From contig DDYF01000052.1 in assembly GCA_002347645.1 (NCBI GenBank), positions 1 through 38,529 of the forward strand: a stretch of 38,529 nucleotides of DNA, read 5' to 3'. Both the position numbers and the translations under genes were made by a program. The notes beneath the pieces were generated by a model. It did not search any database. It had not been told where the DNA came from and saw only the letters and a list, made by a program, of their open reading frames with translations. Origin of the DNA: Thermoleophilia bacterium UBA2241. Lineage in GTDB: Bacteria > Actinomycetota > Thermoleophilia > UBA2241. This document shows positions 24,663 to 34,716 of the stretch, piece after piece (position 1 is the first letter of the stretch; each line of letters opens with the position of its first letter).

Positions 24663-26210
24663 GTGACCGAACCGACAGAAGGCCTGCTCATCGCCAAGAC
24701 GTCGCCCGGCGAGGACGGAAGCGGCGGCGGCGCGGACGTCCTCGTGCTGCCTCACATGGCCAACCGCCACGGCCTCGTGGCCGGCGCGACCGGCACGGGC
24801 AAGACCGTCTCCCTGCAAGTGCTGGCCGAGGCCTTCAGCAGCATCGGCGTGCCCGTCTTCGCCGCCGACATCAAGGGCGACCTCTCGGGCGTCTCGCAGC
24901 CCGGCGGCGGCAACGAGAAGGTCGATGGGCGCATCGAGCAGCTCCGCCTGGCACCTTGGGCCTTCGCGGGCTCCCCCGTCATGTTCTGGGACGTCTTCGG
25001 CGAGCAGGGTCATCCCGTGCGCACGACCGCCTCTGAGGTCGGCCCCCTCCTCCTCTCCCGCATGCTCAGCCTCAACGAGATCCAGGAGGCCGTTCTCACC
25101 GTCGCCTTCCGCGTTGCCGACGACAACGGCCTGCTCCTCCTCGACATGGACGACTTGCGGAGCATCCTCAAGTACGTGGCCGACAACGCGGACGAGATCG
25201 GCACCACGTATGGCAACGTCTCGGCCGCCTCCGTCGGAGCCATCCAGCGCGCCCTGCTCAACCTCGAGGAGCAGGGCGGCAAGCCCCTCTTCGGCGAGCC
25301 CGCCCTCGACCTGTTCGACCTCATGCAGACCGACGCGAACGGCAAGGGCTACATCAACATCCTCGCTGCCGACAAGCTCATGCTCGCGCCGCGCGTCTAC
25401 TCGACGCTTCTGCTCTGGCTGCTCAGCGAGCTGTTCGAGCGCCTGCCCGAGGCCGGCGACCTGCCGAAGCCCAAGCTCGTCTTCTTCTTCGACGAAGCCC
25501 ACCTGCTCTTCACCGACACGCCGCCGGCGCTGCTCACCAAGATCGAGCAAGTCGTGCGACTCATCCGCAGCAAGGGCGTCGGCGTCTACTTCGTGACCCA
25601 GAACCCTATCGACATCCCAGACACGGTGCTGGGCCAGCTGGGCAACAAGGTGCAGCACGCCCTGCGCGCCTTCACGCCGCGCGAGCAGAAGGCCGTCAAG
25701 GCCATGGCAGAGACGTTCCGGCCGAACCCAGACGTCGACGTCGAGAGCGCCGTGACCGACCTCGCGGTCGGCGAGGCGCTGCTCTCGGTCCTCGAAGCCG
25801 ACGGTAGCCCGTCGATGGTGCAGCGCGCCTTCGTCGTACCGCCGCACGGCCACATAGGGGCGATCGCTCCCGAGCAGCGCCAGCAGGTCATGGTCGCCTC
25901 GCTGGTCGCCGGGCACTACGAGCAGCTCGTCGACCGCGAGTCGGCCGAGGAGGTCCTGCTAGCCCGGGCGCAGGCGGCCGCCGACGCGGCCGACAAGGCG
26001 GTCGCGGCCGAGGCGGCGGCCAAGGAGGCGCAGCAGGCCGCCAAGCCCGCGCCGCGGCCTCAGGCGCCGGCGCCGAAGAAGTCCGCTGGAGGCGGCTACA
26101 AGCGCCAGAGCATGGCCGAGGCGCTCGGCAAGAGCGTGCTGCGGGCCGCCGGCAGCGAGGCCGGCCGCCGCCTCGTGCGTGGCATGCTCGGCTCGCTGCT
26201 CAGGCGGTAG
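24663..26210 (+). CDS. HerA-like / DUF853 P-loop ATPase
   Basis: A 515-aa ATPase of the HerA-FtsK helicase clade (DUF853). Walker A is AGATGTGKT and Walker B is KLVFFFDEAHLLF; the arginine-finger region follows SKGVGVYFVTQNPIDIPDTV. A coiled Ala/Glu-rich segment (AAEAAAKEAQQAAKPAPRP) links to a short basic C-terminus (GRRLVRGMLGSLLRR). No NurA nuclease is adjacent, so it is probably the stand-alone housekeeping type of unknown role. GTG 24663 has GGAAGGA upstream. Regulated by the four-fold palindrome before it. Confidence 0.88.
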   Translation: MTEPTEGLLIAKTSPGEDGSGGGADVLVLPHMANRHGLVAGATGTGKTVSLQVLAEAFSSIGVPVFAADIKGDLSGVSQPGGGNEKVDGRIEQLRLAPWAFAGSPVMFWDVFGEQGHPVRTTASEVGPLLLSRMLSLNEIQEAVLTVAFRVADDNGLLLLDMDDLRSILKYVADNADEIGTTYGNVSAASVGAIQRALLNLEEQGGKPLFGEPALDLFDLMQTDANGKGYINILAADKLMLAPRVYSTLLLWLLSELFERLPEAGDLPKPKLVFFFDEAHLLFTDTPPALLTKIEQVVRLIRSKGVGVYFVTQNPIDIPDTVLGQLGNKVQHALRAFTPREQKAVKAMAETFRPNPDVDVESAVTDLAVGEALLSVLEADGSPSMVQRAFVVPPHGHIGAIAPEQRQQVMVASLVAGHYEQLVDRESAEEVLLARAQAAADAADKAVAAEAAAKEAQQAAKPAPRPQAPAPKKSAGGGYKRQSMAEALGKSVLRAAGSEAGRRLVRGMLGSLLRR

Positions 26211-26235
26211 GACCGCCACCCGCAAGGAGCCTCTC

Positions 26236-26745
26236 ACGGACAAGCGTTGCCGCAAGGTCCTCTCCGCCCAGAACGTCAGCCGCCACTGCCTCGTGTGCGG
26301 CGTCGAGAATCCGCACGGGCTGCACGCGCGGTTCTACGAGCTCGCTGGCGGCGAGTTGCTCGGCGTCTTCACTCCCGGCGCCGAGCACCAGAGCTACCCC
26401 GGACGGCTTCACGGCGGCATCAGCTCGGCGATCCTCGACGAGACCGTCGGCCGCGCTATCCTGGTCGCTCAGCCTGAGGTGTGGGGCGTCACGGCCGAGT
26501 TCACGGTGCGCTTCAGGGCGCCCGTGCCGCTCGACGGCGAGGTCCGCGCCGTCGCGCGCATCACGCGCGACACGCGGCGCCTGTTCGAGGGCGCCGGGGA
26601 GATCATCCTCGACGACGGTACGGTCGCCGTGGAGGCCTGTGGCAAGTACCTCAAGTTATCTCTCGACGAGATCGCGCCGGAGATCGCACGCGACGACGAG
26701 TGGTTCCCCGACGGCCGCGCGCGGCCGTCCGAGGTCGAGATCTAG
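26236..26745 (+). CDS. Hotdog-fold thioesterase (PaaI-like) with unclear start
   Basis: A PaaI-type acyl-CoA thioesterase of about 169 aa. It opens with the family's HCLVCGVENPHGLHARFY segment, followed by the active-site region GRLHGGISSAILDETVG and VTAEFTVRFRAPVPLDGEV. The start is odd. AAGGAG at 26224-26229 sits six bases before ACG 26236, and no ATG, GTG or TTG is in frame at a suitable distance. The only in-frame ATG (26179) lies inside the preceding ATPase gene. Either ACG is used, translation starts at the overlapping ATG, or a base error hides the true start. It follows the ATPase gene on the same strand. Confidence 0.8.
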   Translation, partial: TDKRCRKVLSAQNVSRHCLVCGVENPHGLHARFYELAGGELLGVFTPGAEHQSYPGRLHGGISSAILDETVGRAILVAQPEVWGVTAEFTVRFRAPVPLDGEVRAVARITRDTRRLFEGAGEIILDDGTVAVEACGKYLKLSLDEIAPEIARDDEWFPDGRARPSEVEI

Positions 26746-26775
26746 CCTCCGCCGAGAGGCGACGAGGAGGTCCTG

Positions 26776-27726
26776 ATGGGCTGGCTCACGCGGGCGATCG
26801 ACGCGGGCAAGGACCATCGCAACGCGCTCGCGTCCGTAGCCGAGGGCCTGCTGGTCGATCTCGGCGACCGGCGCGCGAAGCTCTCCCAGTTCTGGGTCCT
26901 GCTCGTGCTCTCGGCGACGATCGCTGCCGGAGGCGTCGTCGGCGACGCGACACCGGCCGTGATCGGCGCGATGATCGTCGCCCCGCTCGCCACGCCCATC
27001 TACGGTGTCGCGCTGGCGGCCGTCATGGGCTCCTCCCGGCACCTCCGCGCGTCCCTCGCCCTGCTCGTGGCCGGCATCCTCGTCAACGTGCTCATCGGCG
27101 TGGTCATCGGGGCGCTGAGCAGCGCACGCATGCCCGTCGACGCCAACCCACAGATCCTTGGGCGGACGGCGCCCACGATCCTCGACCTGACCGTCGCCGT
27201 CGCGACCGGCATCGCCGGCTCGTTCGCGCTGATCCGCCGCGACGTCTCGAACATCCTCGCCGGCGTGGCGATCGCCATCTCGCTGGTCCCCGTCCTCGCG
27301 GTGGTCGGCATCACGCTCGGCGCCGGCCGCCTCGACCTGGCCTGGGGCGCCCTCATCCTCTTCTTGACGAACGTGGCTGCGATCCTCGTCGCCGGGACGA
27401 TCACCTTCGGCGCCGCCGGGTATGCGCGCGAGGCGGCGGGACGAAACGCCAGGGTCGCGCGTCGCGCACGTACCTTCATCGTCGTCCTCGTCGTCGCGCT
27501 GCTGGTCCCCCTCGGCGCCACGTCGGTCCGCACGGCCCTCTACGAGTCCTACCTGACGCACGTCACAGACGTCACCTCCGCGTGGGTGCAGGAGTCGGAC
27601 TGGAAGGTCGACTCCGTTCGCATCGTCGGCGACGGGATCGTCATCAGGGTCTTCGGCCCCGACGAACCGCCGCCGATCGACCAGCTGAAGACGGCGGTGC
27701 GCGAGGACGTGCCGGTCTCGGTCTAA
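26776..27726 (+). CDS. DUF389 membrane protein
   Basis: A 316-aa integral membrane protein of the DUF389 family. About six hydrophobic helices occur, including FWVLLVLSATIAAGGVVGD and ATPAVIGAMIVAPLATPIYG, which is the family signature, and then SNILAGVAIAISLVPVLAVV. The soluble C-terminal part (DWKVDSVRIVGDGIVIRVFG) resembles the ferredoxin-like domain of this group. The function is unknown. ATG 26776 has GAGGAGG upstream. It follows the thioesterase gene by 30 bp. Confidence 0.87.
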   Translation: MGWLTRAIDAGKDHRNALASVAEGLLVDLGDRRAKLSQFWVLLVLSATIAAGGVVGDATPAVIGAMIVAPLATPIYGVALAAVMGSSRHLRASLALLVAGILVNVLIGVVIGALSSARMPVDANPQILGRTAPTILDLTVAVATGIAGSFALIRRDVSNILAGVAIAISLVPVLAVVGITLGAGRLDLAWGALILFLTNVAAILVAGTITFGAAGYAREAAGRNARVARRARTFIVVLVVALLVPLGATSVRTALYESYLTHVTDVTSAWVQESDWKVDSVRIVGDGIVIRVFGPDEPPPIDQLKTAVREDVPVSV

Positions 27727-27844
27727 ATGGAACTCGTCGAGGAGAGCGGGACGACGACGTCACTCTAGGCGCGGCGGTCCTGCCGCCTCGAACGCCGGTA
27801 CGATAGGCTTGCCCCATGAGACTCCGCTGCCCCGACGGGACGTC

Positions 27845-28195
27845 GTGAACCGCCTGCACGTGCGCGTGGACGAGGATGGCGTGGACGTGACCGTCGCGCT
27901 CAACGAGTCGCAGACGGCGACCGAGCTGCTGGCGGCGCTGCCGATCGAGAGCGCCGCCCAGACCTGGGGTAATGAGGTCTACTTCACCGTACCCATCGAG
28001 CACGACGCCCAGGACCCACAGGCGACCGTTGAGGTCGGCGCCGTCGGCTACTGGCCACCCGGCGCCGCGGTCTGCCTGTTCTTCGGCCAGCAGCCCGTCA
28101 GCCCGGTGAACCTCATCGGCCGCATCGAGGGCGACCCGTCCGCCCTCGCAGCCGTGAGGGACGGGCACGTCGTGCGACTGGAGCGCACCGACTAG
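27845..28195 (+). CDS. Cyclophilin-like fold protein
   Basis: A 116-aa protein matching the small cyclophilin-like family (TM1367/DUF369 type): LHVRVDEDGVDVTVALNESQ, TWGNEVYFTVPIE, VGYWPPGAAVCLFFG and VNLIGRIEG. The catalytic residues of true peptidyl-prolyl isomerases are not conserved in this group. GTG 27845 fits the start of the first strand. TTG 27809, five bases after a TACGAT -10-like box (27799-27804), would make a leaderless, longer version. Its stop overlaps the convergent YdeI-family gene by four bases (CTAG). Confidence 0.75.
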   Translation: MNRLHVRVDEDGVDVTVALNESQTATELLAALPIESAAQTWGNEVYFTVPIEHDAQDPQATVEVGAVGYWPPGAAVCLFFGQQPVSPVNLIGRIEGDPSALAAVRDGHVVRLERTD

Positions 28196-28764
28196 CGTTC
28201 CCCGGCGGTCACGCGACGCACCGTCTCCGCGACGCGCCGCGCACGCGTCTCCGCCCGCTTCGCCTCGCGGATCCAGGCGAGGTACTGCTTCTTGTGCGAC
28301 GGCGCCAGCCGCCCCCAGGCGGCGCCCGCCGTCGCATCCGCGGCCAGCGCGCCCGCCAGGTCGTCGGGCACGGCCGTCACGTCCTCGCGCTCGTCGGCCC
28401 TCGCCCACTCCCCGCGCCGCTTCGCCTCGTCGACGAGCACCATGCCCTCCGGGGTCATGCGACCTTCGGCGATGAGCCGTTCGACGCGCGCCTTGTTCGA
28501 GACCGCCCAGACACTGCCCCGCTTGCGCGGTGTGAACCGCAGCATGTGGCTCTCACCGTCGATACGCCGAAGCATGCCGTCTATCCAGCCGTAGCAGAGG
28601 GCTTCTTCCACGGCCTCGTCGTAAGTCACGGACGGCCGCGGGACGTGCGTCTTGAGCATGACCAGCCAGATCTCCCGCTCCGTGGCGTGGTGCTCCTCCA
28701 GCCAAGCTCGCCACGCCTCACGGTCGGGGGCGAAGAACGTCCGCACTGTGCCGTCGTCAGCCAT
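28192..28764 (-). CDS. YdeI/OmpD-associated family protein
   Basis: A 190-aa cytoplasmic protein of the YdeI family, linked in some bacteria to resistance against antimicrobial peptides. Motifs: WRAWLEEHHATEREIWLVML, YDEAVEEALCYGWIDGMLRR, the RFTPRKRGSVWAVSNKARVE box, and the C-terminal APSHKKQYLAWIREAKRAET that is typical of the family. ATG 28764 is chosen by family length; ATG 28776 is equally possible and neither has a clear ribosome binding site. Confidence 0.85.
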   Translation of the reverse strand: MADDGTVRTFFAPDREAWRAWLEEHHATEREIWLVMLKTHVPRPSVTYDEAVEEALCYGWIDGMLRRIDGESHMLRFTPRKRGSVWAVSNKARVERLIAEGRMTPEGMVLVDEAKRRGEWARADEREDVTAVPDDLAGALAADATAGAAWGRLAPSHKKQYLAWIREAKRAETRARRVAETVRRVTAGER

Positions 28765-28910
28765 CGCACCCGTCATGCCCGGCGTGGCGGAGACTCGAAC
28801 GTGACGGCGCGAGTGGAGCGGACGCTCGCTCCTCGGCCCCGCGCACGCTAGACTCGCCCCGGCCGCGCCGCGCGGCGCCCCGCACGTCTCATCGGAACCC
28901 GGGAGTATCG

Positions 28911-29339
28911 ATGACCAGCACACCGCGCCGTCCGCGTACTTTCGCGGTCTGGCTCCTGTTCGTCCTGCTCCTCGTGCAGGCGGCCGGCGCCGTCGCGGGA
29001 GGGATCGCCCTCGTCGCCGGCCCGCAGGGCGAGGTCCTTCAGATGCCGGTCAGCATGCTCGAAGGGTCGCCGTTCGACTCGTACCTGGTCCCGGGGCTGG
29101 TGCTCCTGCTCGTCCTCGGTGTCCTTCCCCTGGCCGCCGCCGTCGGTCTCTGGTTGCGGCGGCCCTGGGCCTGGTGGGCGGCGGGCGTCGTCGGGTGCGG
29201 GCTCCTCATCTGGATCGTGGTGCAGGTGTCGATCGTCGACTACCACTGGCTGCAGCCGGCCTACGGAGCCATGGGCGCACTCATCCTGCTCGCCTGCCTG
29301 CCGCACTCGGTGCGCCGGTACGCGGGCGTGAGCCGCTGA
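28911..29339 (+). CDS. Small membrane protein of unknown function
   Basis: A 142-aa protein with four predicted transmembrane helices (around residues 12-36, 59-80, 86-105 and 115-130) and short basic ends. There are no catalytic motifs. ATG 28911 follows GGGAG. It resembles many unnamed actinobacterial membrane proteins and I cannot assign a role. Confidence 0.7.
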   Translation: MTSTPRRPRTFAVWLLFVLLLVQAAGAVAGGIALVAGPQGEVLQMPVSMLEGSPFDSYLVPGLVLLLVLGVLPLAAAVGLWLRRPWAWWAAGVVGCGLLIWIVVQVSIVDYHWLQPAYGAMGALILLACLPHSVRRYAGVSR

Positions 29340-29397
29340 CGCACCGCAAGGCGAAGGCCGCGCGGCGGGCGCCGCCGGTCAGCCGCGGCGGGCCGCT

Positions 29398-29745
29398 TCA
29401 GGCCCGCGGCGGCGAGACCCGTCCGCGCAACTTGTCTGCCTCGCGGTCGATGTCGGCGATGGTGATGTCGCTACGCCCATAGACGTCCCACGCGTTCAGC
29501 GCGAGACCGATGCCCCAGCCGAGTAACGGGAAGACCGGCCACGGGAAGTGCCATCCGGCGGTCAGGGAGATGACCAGCCAGAGCGCCCACAGGAACCCGT
29601 TGACGACCACATACACCACGACGTGACCGCGGAAGTCCTGGCGCTTCTTGAGCCGACGGAAGGCGAGGTCGCGGAGTTCCGCTTCGGTGGCCGGCACGAC
29701 GGGCGGCTCGTCAAGGGCGGGCGGCGGCCCCCCAGGTGTGCTCAT
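29398..29745 (-). CDS. 2TM-domain protein
   Basis: A 115-aa protein with a Pro-rich N-terminus, a charged stretch (ELRDLAFRRLKKRQDFRGHV) and two membrane helices (VVYVVVNGFLWALWLVISLT and FPWPVFPLLGWGIGLALNAW), ending in a charged tail. This is the 2TM domain, often fused to or near sensor kinases but also found alone as here. ATG 29745 lies behind GGGGGA. Function unknown. Confidence 0.8.
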   Translation of the reverse strand: MSTPGGPPPALDEPPVVPATEAELRDLAFRRLKKRQDFRGHVVVYVVVNGFLWALWLVISLTAGWHFPWPVFPLLGWGIGLALNAWDVYGRSDITIADIDREADKLRGRVSPPRA

Positions 29746-29802
29746 GGCCGGTCCCCCTTTCGGCGCCGGTCCCCCGCCGGCGCACGTGGCCAGAAACGGA
29801 GA

Positions 29803-29878
29803 TGGTGGGCGACGTTGGAATTGAACCAACGACCTCCAGCTTGTCGAGCTGGCGCTCTCCCAACTGAGCTAGTCGCCC
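29803..29878 (-). tRNA. tRNA-Val (anticodon GAC)
   Basis: The minus strand reads GGGCGAC for the 5' acceptor arm, pairing with GTCGCCC before discriminator A (29806) and an encoded CCA (29803-29805). The D-arm has TAGCTCAGTTGGGAGAGC. The anticodon stem CCAGC/GCTGG encloses loop TCGACAA, anticodon GAC. The T-arm has GTTCAATTC. All arms pair. Confidence 0.97.
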
Positions 29879-29891
29879 ACGCAGGAACGGC

Positions 29892-29897
29892 AGTATA
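29892..29897 (-). promoter_or_regulatory. -10 box of the tRNA-Val gene
   Basis: TATACT on the minus strand ends 13 bp before the mature 5' end of the tRNA. It lies in a locally AT-rich patch. No clear -35 is present. Confidence 0.5.
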
Positions 29898-29954
29898 CCA
29901 AACGCCCGCCGGCGCTTCATCGCGCGAACCGATGCGCGCCGCGGGGCGCGGGCG

Positions 29955-31511
<1,557 letters not shown>

Positions 31512-31813
31512 ACGGGGACTCTCTTCCTCGGCGACGGACGCGCCTTCGCGCGCAGCGGCGCGATGCGGCTGCGGGCGGTCGTCGGACGGCACGTCGCGCT
31601 GCGGCTGTTGAGGGCCGTGCTGCGACACGCGTGCGTTGGGTGCGGGTTCGCCTGGTAGGGGGCCGTCGTCGGGGCGGCCAAACGGGGTACGGACTGCGTT
31701 CCTTTCGTTCAGAACGCTGCCCGGTGTCTTACAGGGTCCTGGGGGTCTGCTTCGGGGAGGTCGACGGCCGCGTCACGGCCGGGACTGAACCGGCTCCACT
31801 GATTACGATTGGG

Positions 31814-31842
31814 ACAGTAGCATGTTCCTTCACGTAAGGCAA
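31814..31842 (-). promoter_or_regulatory. Sigma70-type promoter of the DEAD-box helicase gene
   Basis: On the minus strand, TTGCCT (31837-31842), a 17-bp spacer and TACTGT (31814-31819). It is the only good match in the 351 bp between the helicase start and the deaminase stop. Transcription from about 31806 would give a 5' leader near 295 nt, in which I see no other gene. Confidence 0.55.
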
Positions 31843-31862
31843 GCCAAACAGGCTGCCTGCAC

Positions 31863-32876
31863 TCAGCCGGCCGTCCCGTCCCAGTCGTATTCCTCGCCGA
31901 TGCGGCGCAATCCCGCCTTCGTCGTTTCGTCGCAGAGCGCGCCACGCAGGGCGTCGAAGAACATGGCGCGCGGTGTGTGGCCGAGCGTCTCCGCCACAGC
32001 GCAGTTCTCGGCCAGGTCGGTGTCCATGAGCACCGGGTCGTCGGACGAGACCGAACACGGCACGCCGGCAACGAGCATGGCCCGGAGCGGGTGCTCGTCC
32101 AGCGACGCGACCGCGCCGGTCCGCACGTTGCTGACCGGCGTCACGTCGCAGACGATGCCCCGCTCGGCGAGCTCGGTGAGCAGCGCCGGGTCGTCGACGG
32201 CGCGGATGCCGTGCCGGATCCGGTCGGCGTGCAGCACGTCGAGGGCGCCGCGGATCGAGGCGGCGCCGGCCTTGCCGCCGGCGAACTCCCCGGCGTGCGG
32301 CGCCGCGCCCAGTCCGCCCTCGCGAGCGATGGCGAACGCCTTGCGGAACTTCTGCGGCGCGTGCTTCTTCTCGGAGCCTCCGAGACTCAGCGCGACGACA
32401 CCGCGGTCACGGTACTTGACCGCCCGGCGCGCGAGCCGGTTCCCGAGGACGGCCGGGAAGTCGCGCGTGATGTCGGGCGTGAGACGTACCTCGACGCCGT
32501 GCGTCTGGCGCGCCTCCGCCGCCCCGTCGCAGTAGCCCTCGAAGACCTCCTCCCACGACGAGCCGCGCAGCACCGGCTCGGTCGGCGAGCAGATCCCCTC
32601 GATGTAGGCGCAGCCCTGCTCGCGCGCCCGGCCGGCGTAGTCGACGACGATCTCGCGGAAGTCGTACGCCCGGCACAGGGCGCGGCTCGTCGCGATCCAC
32701 CGCGAGATGAACTGCTCGAAGCTGTCGACCTGGTAGAAGCGGCGCAACCCGTCGACGGTCTTCTCCGGCAGCGCGACGTCGTTGCGCCGCGCGATCTCGA
32801 ACAACAGCTCGGGACGCACGGTCGCCTCGAAGTGCACGTGCAGCTCGATCTTCGGGTAGGGGACATCGCCGCGCAT
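31863..32876 (-). CDS. Adenosine deaminase family protein
   Basis: A 337-aa zinc hydrolase of the adenosine/aminodeoxyfutalosine deaminase family. Zinc ligands and catalytic residues are visible: KIELHVHFEATVRPE (HxH), APHAGE (His and catalytic Glu), DRIRHGIRA and VSSDDPVLM. The canonical LHVHLDG(S/A) is HFEAT here, a variation also seen in actinobacterial paralogues, so the substrate may be adenosine or, in the futalosine route to menaquinone, 6-amino-6-deoxyfutalosine. No mqn genes are nearby. ATG 32876 lies six bases after TACAAT with no ribosome binding site, hence a probable leaderless mRNA. Confidence 0.87.
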   Translation of the reverse strand: MRGDVPYPKIELHVHFEATVRPELLFEIARRNDVALPEKTVDGLRRFYQVDSFEQFISRWIATSRALCRAYDFREIVVDYAGRAREQGCAYIEGICSPTEPVLRGSSWEEVFEGYCDGAAEARQTHGVEVRLTPDITRDFPAVLGNRLARRAVKYRDRGVVALSLGGSEKKHAPQKFRKAFAIAREGGLGAAPHAGEFAGGKAGAASIRGALDVLHADRIRHGIRAVDDPALLTELAERGIVCDVTPVSNVRTGAVASLDEHPLRAMLVAGVPCSVSSDDPVLMDTDLAENCAVAETLGHTPRAMFFDALRGALCDETTKAGLRRIGEEYDWDGTAG

Positions 32877-32882
32877 GCGGCG

Positions 32883-32888
32883 ATTGTA
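32883..32888 (-). promoter_or_regulatory. -10 box for a leaderless deaminase mRNA
   Basis: TACAAT on the minus strand ends six bases before ATG 32876, so transcription should start at or next to the A of the start codon. This is the standard leaderless arrangement of actinobacteria. Confidence 0.6.
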
Positions 32889-32917
32889 CAGGCCGCGCCC
32901 CCGCAGGCCCTTGTGGC

Positions 32918-33451
32918 TCAGGCCCTGGCGAGGTCCTCGGCCAGCAGCTCCATAAGCAGCCCGTCACGCCACTCGCCGTCGGCGCCGCGCTCGTAGCGGC
33001 GCATCACGCCGACCTGGCGGAAGCCCAGCTTCTCGTAGACGTGGATCGCACGCTCGTTCTCGACCGACGGGTCGATGATGACGCGATGATGTTCCAGCTC
33101 GTCGATCAGGTAGATGAGCACCACGCGCAGCGCGTCCGTCCCGATGCCGCGGCCTTGGCTCTGCGTGGCGACGAACAGGTCGATGCCGGCGTGCCGATAG
33201 TCGGGGTCGGTCTCCTCGGCGTACTCGATGCAGCCGACCACGGCGCCGTCGACGATGATCGCGAAGACGGTGCTGCCCTCTTCGTCCACGCGATCCCACG
33301 TGTCGCGCATCCACCAGCGCTTCACCTCGGGCTCGCGCAGGATCGCCTCGAGGGCGGGGACGTCGGTGTCGGCGACGGGCCGCAGGACGACTTGCGCGCC
33401 GCGCAGGATCGGGGTCTGGGCGCGGTCATCGCTCGCGCCGGGGCCGGCCAC
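32918..33451 (-). CDS. GNAT N-acetyltransferase, AAC(6')-like
   Basis: A 177-aa acetyltransferase. The acetyl-CoA signature is QSQGRGIGTDALR, preceded by FAIIVDGAVVGCIEY and followed by VIIDPSVENERAIHVYEKLGFRQVG, the usual GNAT strand and helix order. Similarity of layout to aminoglycoside 6'-N-acetyltransferases (RLRPV...WW near the start) is family-level only and does not establish resistance. GTG 33451 starts six bases after the prfB stop, so it is translated from the prfB mRNA. Confidence 0.87.
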   Translation of the reverse strand: MAGPGASDDRAQTPILRGAQVVLRPVADTDVPALEAILREPEVKRWWMRDTWDRVDEEGSTVFAIIVDGAVVGCIEYAEETDPDYRHAGIDLFVATQSQGRGIGTDALRVVLIYLIDELEHHRVIIDPSVENERAIHVYEKLGFRQVGVMRRYERGADGEWRDGLLMELLAEDLARA

Positions 33452-33459
33452 GCCCAGCC

Positions 33460-34624
33460 CTACTTCTTGACGGGCTTGGCCCCGCCGGCCCGCCACACCA
33501 GGTACGAGTGCACGAAGCCGTCGAGGTCGCCGTCGAGCACGCCCTGGGCGTTGCCGACCTCGTGATCGGTGCGCAGGTCCTTCACCATCTGGTACGGGTG
33601 CAGGACGTAGCTGCGGATCTGCGAGCCGAAGTTCACTGCCATCTGTTCGCCGCGTTCCTTGGCGAGGGCCTCGGCGCGCTTCTGCTCCTCGAGCTCGACG
33701 AGCTTCGACTTGAGCATCTTCATCGCGACCGTCTTGTTCTGCAGCTGCGAGCGCTCGTTCTGGCAGCTCACGACGATGCCGCTGGGGAAGTGGGTGATGC
33801 GGATTGCCGAGCTGGTCTTGTTGACGTGCTGCCCGCCGGCGCCGCTGGAGCGGTAGGTGTCGATGCGGATGTCGTCGTCGGCGATCTCGACCTCGACGTC
33901 GTCGCTGACCACGGGCGACACCTCGACGGAGGCGAAGCTGGTGTGCCGGCGGTTGGCCGAGTCGTAGGGGCTCAGGCGGACGAGGCGATGGACGCCCTTC
34001 TCGGACTGCAGCAGGCCGTAGGCGTTCTCACCCTCCACTGTCACCGTGGCGCTCTTGAGCCCGGCCTCGTCGCCCTCCTGAGCCTCGTTGACCTCGACCT
34101 TGAACTCGCGGCGCTCGAACCAGCGCAGGTACATGCGAAAGAGCATCTCGGCCCAGTCCTGGGCCTCGGTGCCGCCGGCCCCGGGATGGATGGTGACGAT
34201 GGCGCCGCCCTCGTCGAAACGGCCGCTGAAGAAGCGCTGTTCCTCACCGTGCTGGAGCTCGCGCTCCATGGCGTCGACGCCGCTCACGAGCTCGGCCAGG
34301 AGGTCGTCGTCGACGGTGTCGGCGGCGAGCTCCTCGCGCACGAGCTCCTCGGTCGTCTCGAGGTCGGCGAAGCGACCTTCGAGCACCTCGAACTCCTCGA
34401 GGCGTCGCTTGAGGCGGGAGTACTCGGCGGAGACCCTGGAGGCGGCTTCTTGGTCGTCCCAGAAGTCGGCGGCCTGCATGCGCTCTTCGAGCGCGGCGAT
34501 GTCGGCCGTCAGCTTGGGGGGGTCAAAGATAGCTCCGCAGCCAACCCAGGCGGCCCGAGGCCTCCTTGAGTCGCTCGCGGAGCGCGTCCAGCTGGACGAG
34601 TGCGTCTGGGGCGGAGGTCGTCAT
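33460..34624 (-). CDS. prfB: Peptide chain release factor 2 (programmed +1 frameshift)
   Basis: RF2, which ends translation at UGA and UAA. Zero-frame codons 1-33 (MTTSAPDALVQLD...GWLRSYL) end at an in-frame TGA (34523-34525). Shifting +1 there (CTT T GAC) continues DPPKLTADIAALEERMQAADFW through to the end, 387 aa in total. The GGQ peptidyl-hydrolysis motif is in SGAGGQHVNKTSSAIRITH. The codon-reading tripeptide reads SPY (LVRLSPYDSANRRHTSF) where Escherichia coli has SPF. ATG 34624 lies nine bases after TACACT (34634-34639). The GNAT gene follows closely. Counting only the second frame would miss the first 33 residues. Confidence 0.95.
34523..34536 (-). promoter_or_regulatory. prfB: prfB programmed frameshift site
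   Basis: Minus-strand CTT-TGA-C (34528 down to 34522) preceded by GGAG (34533-34536) four bases upstream. This is the classic autoregulatory slip: slow decoding of UGA when RF2 is scarce, helped by an internal Shine-Dalgarno, moves ribosomes +1. Confidence 0.93.
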
Positions 34625-34716
34625 GACCGCCGTAGTGTACCCGAAGGCGTGGAGCGCCATCGACCCGCCCGCCCGCTGGTCTGACGTCTTCCGCCGCTTG
34701 GTGACCGGTCCCCCAC

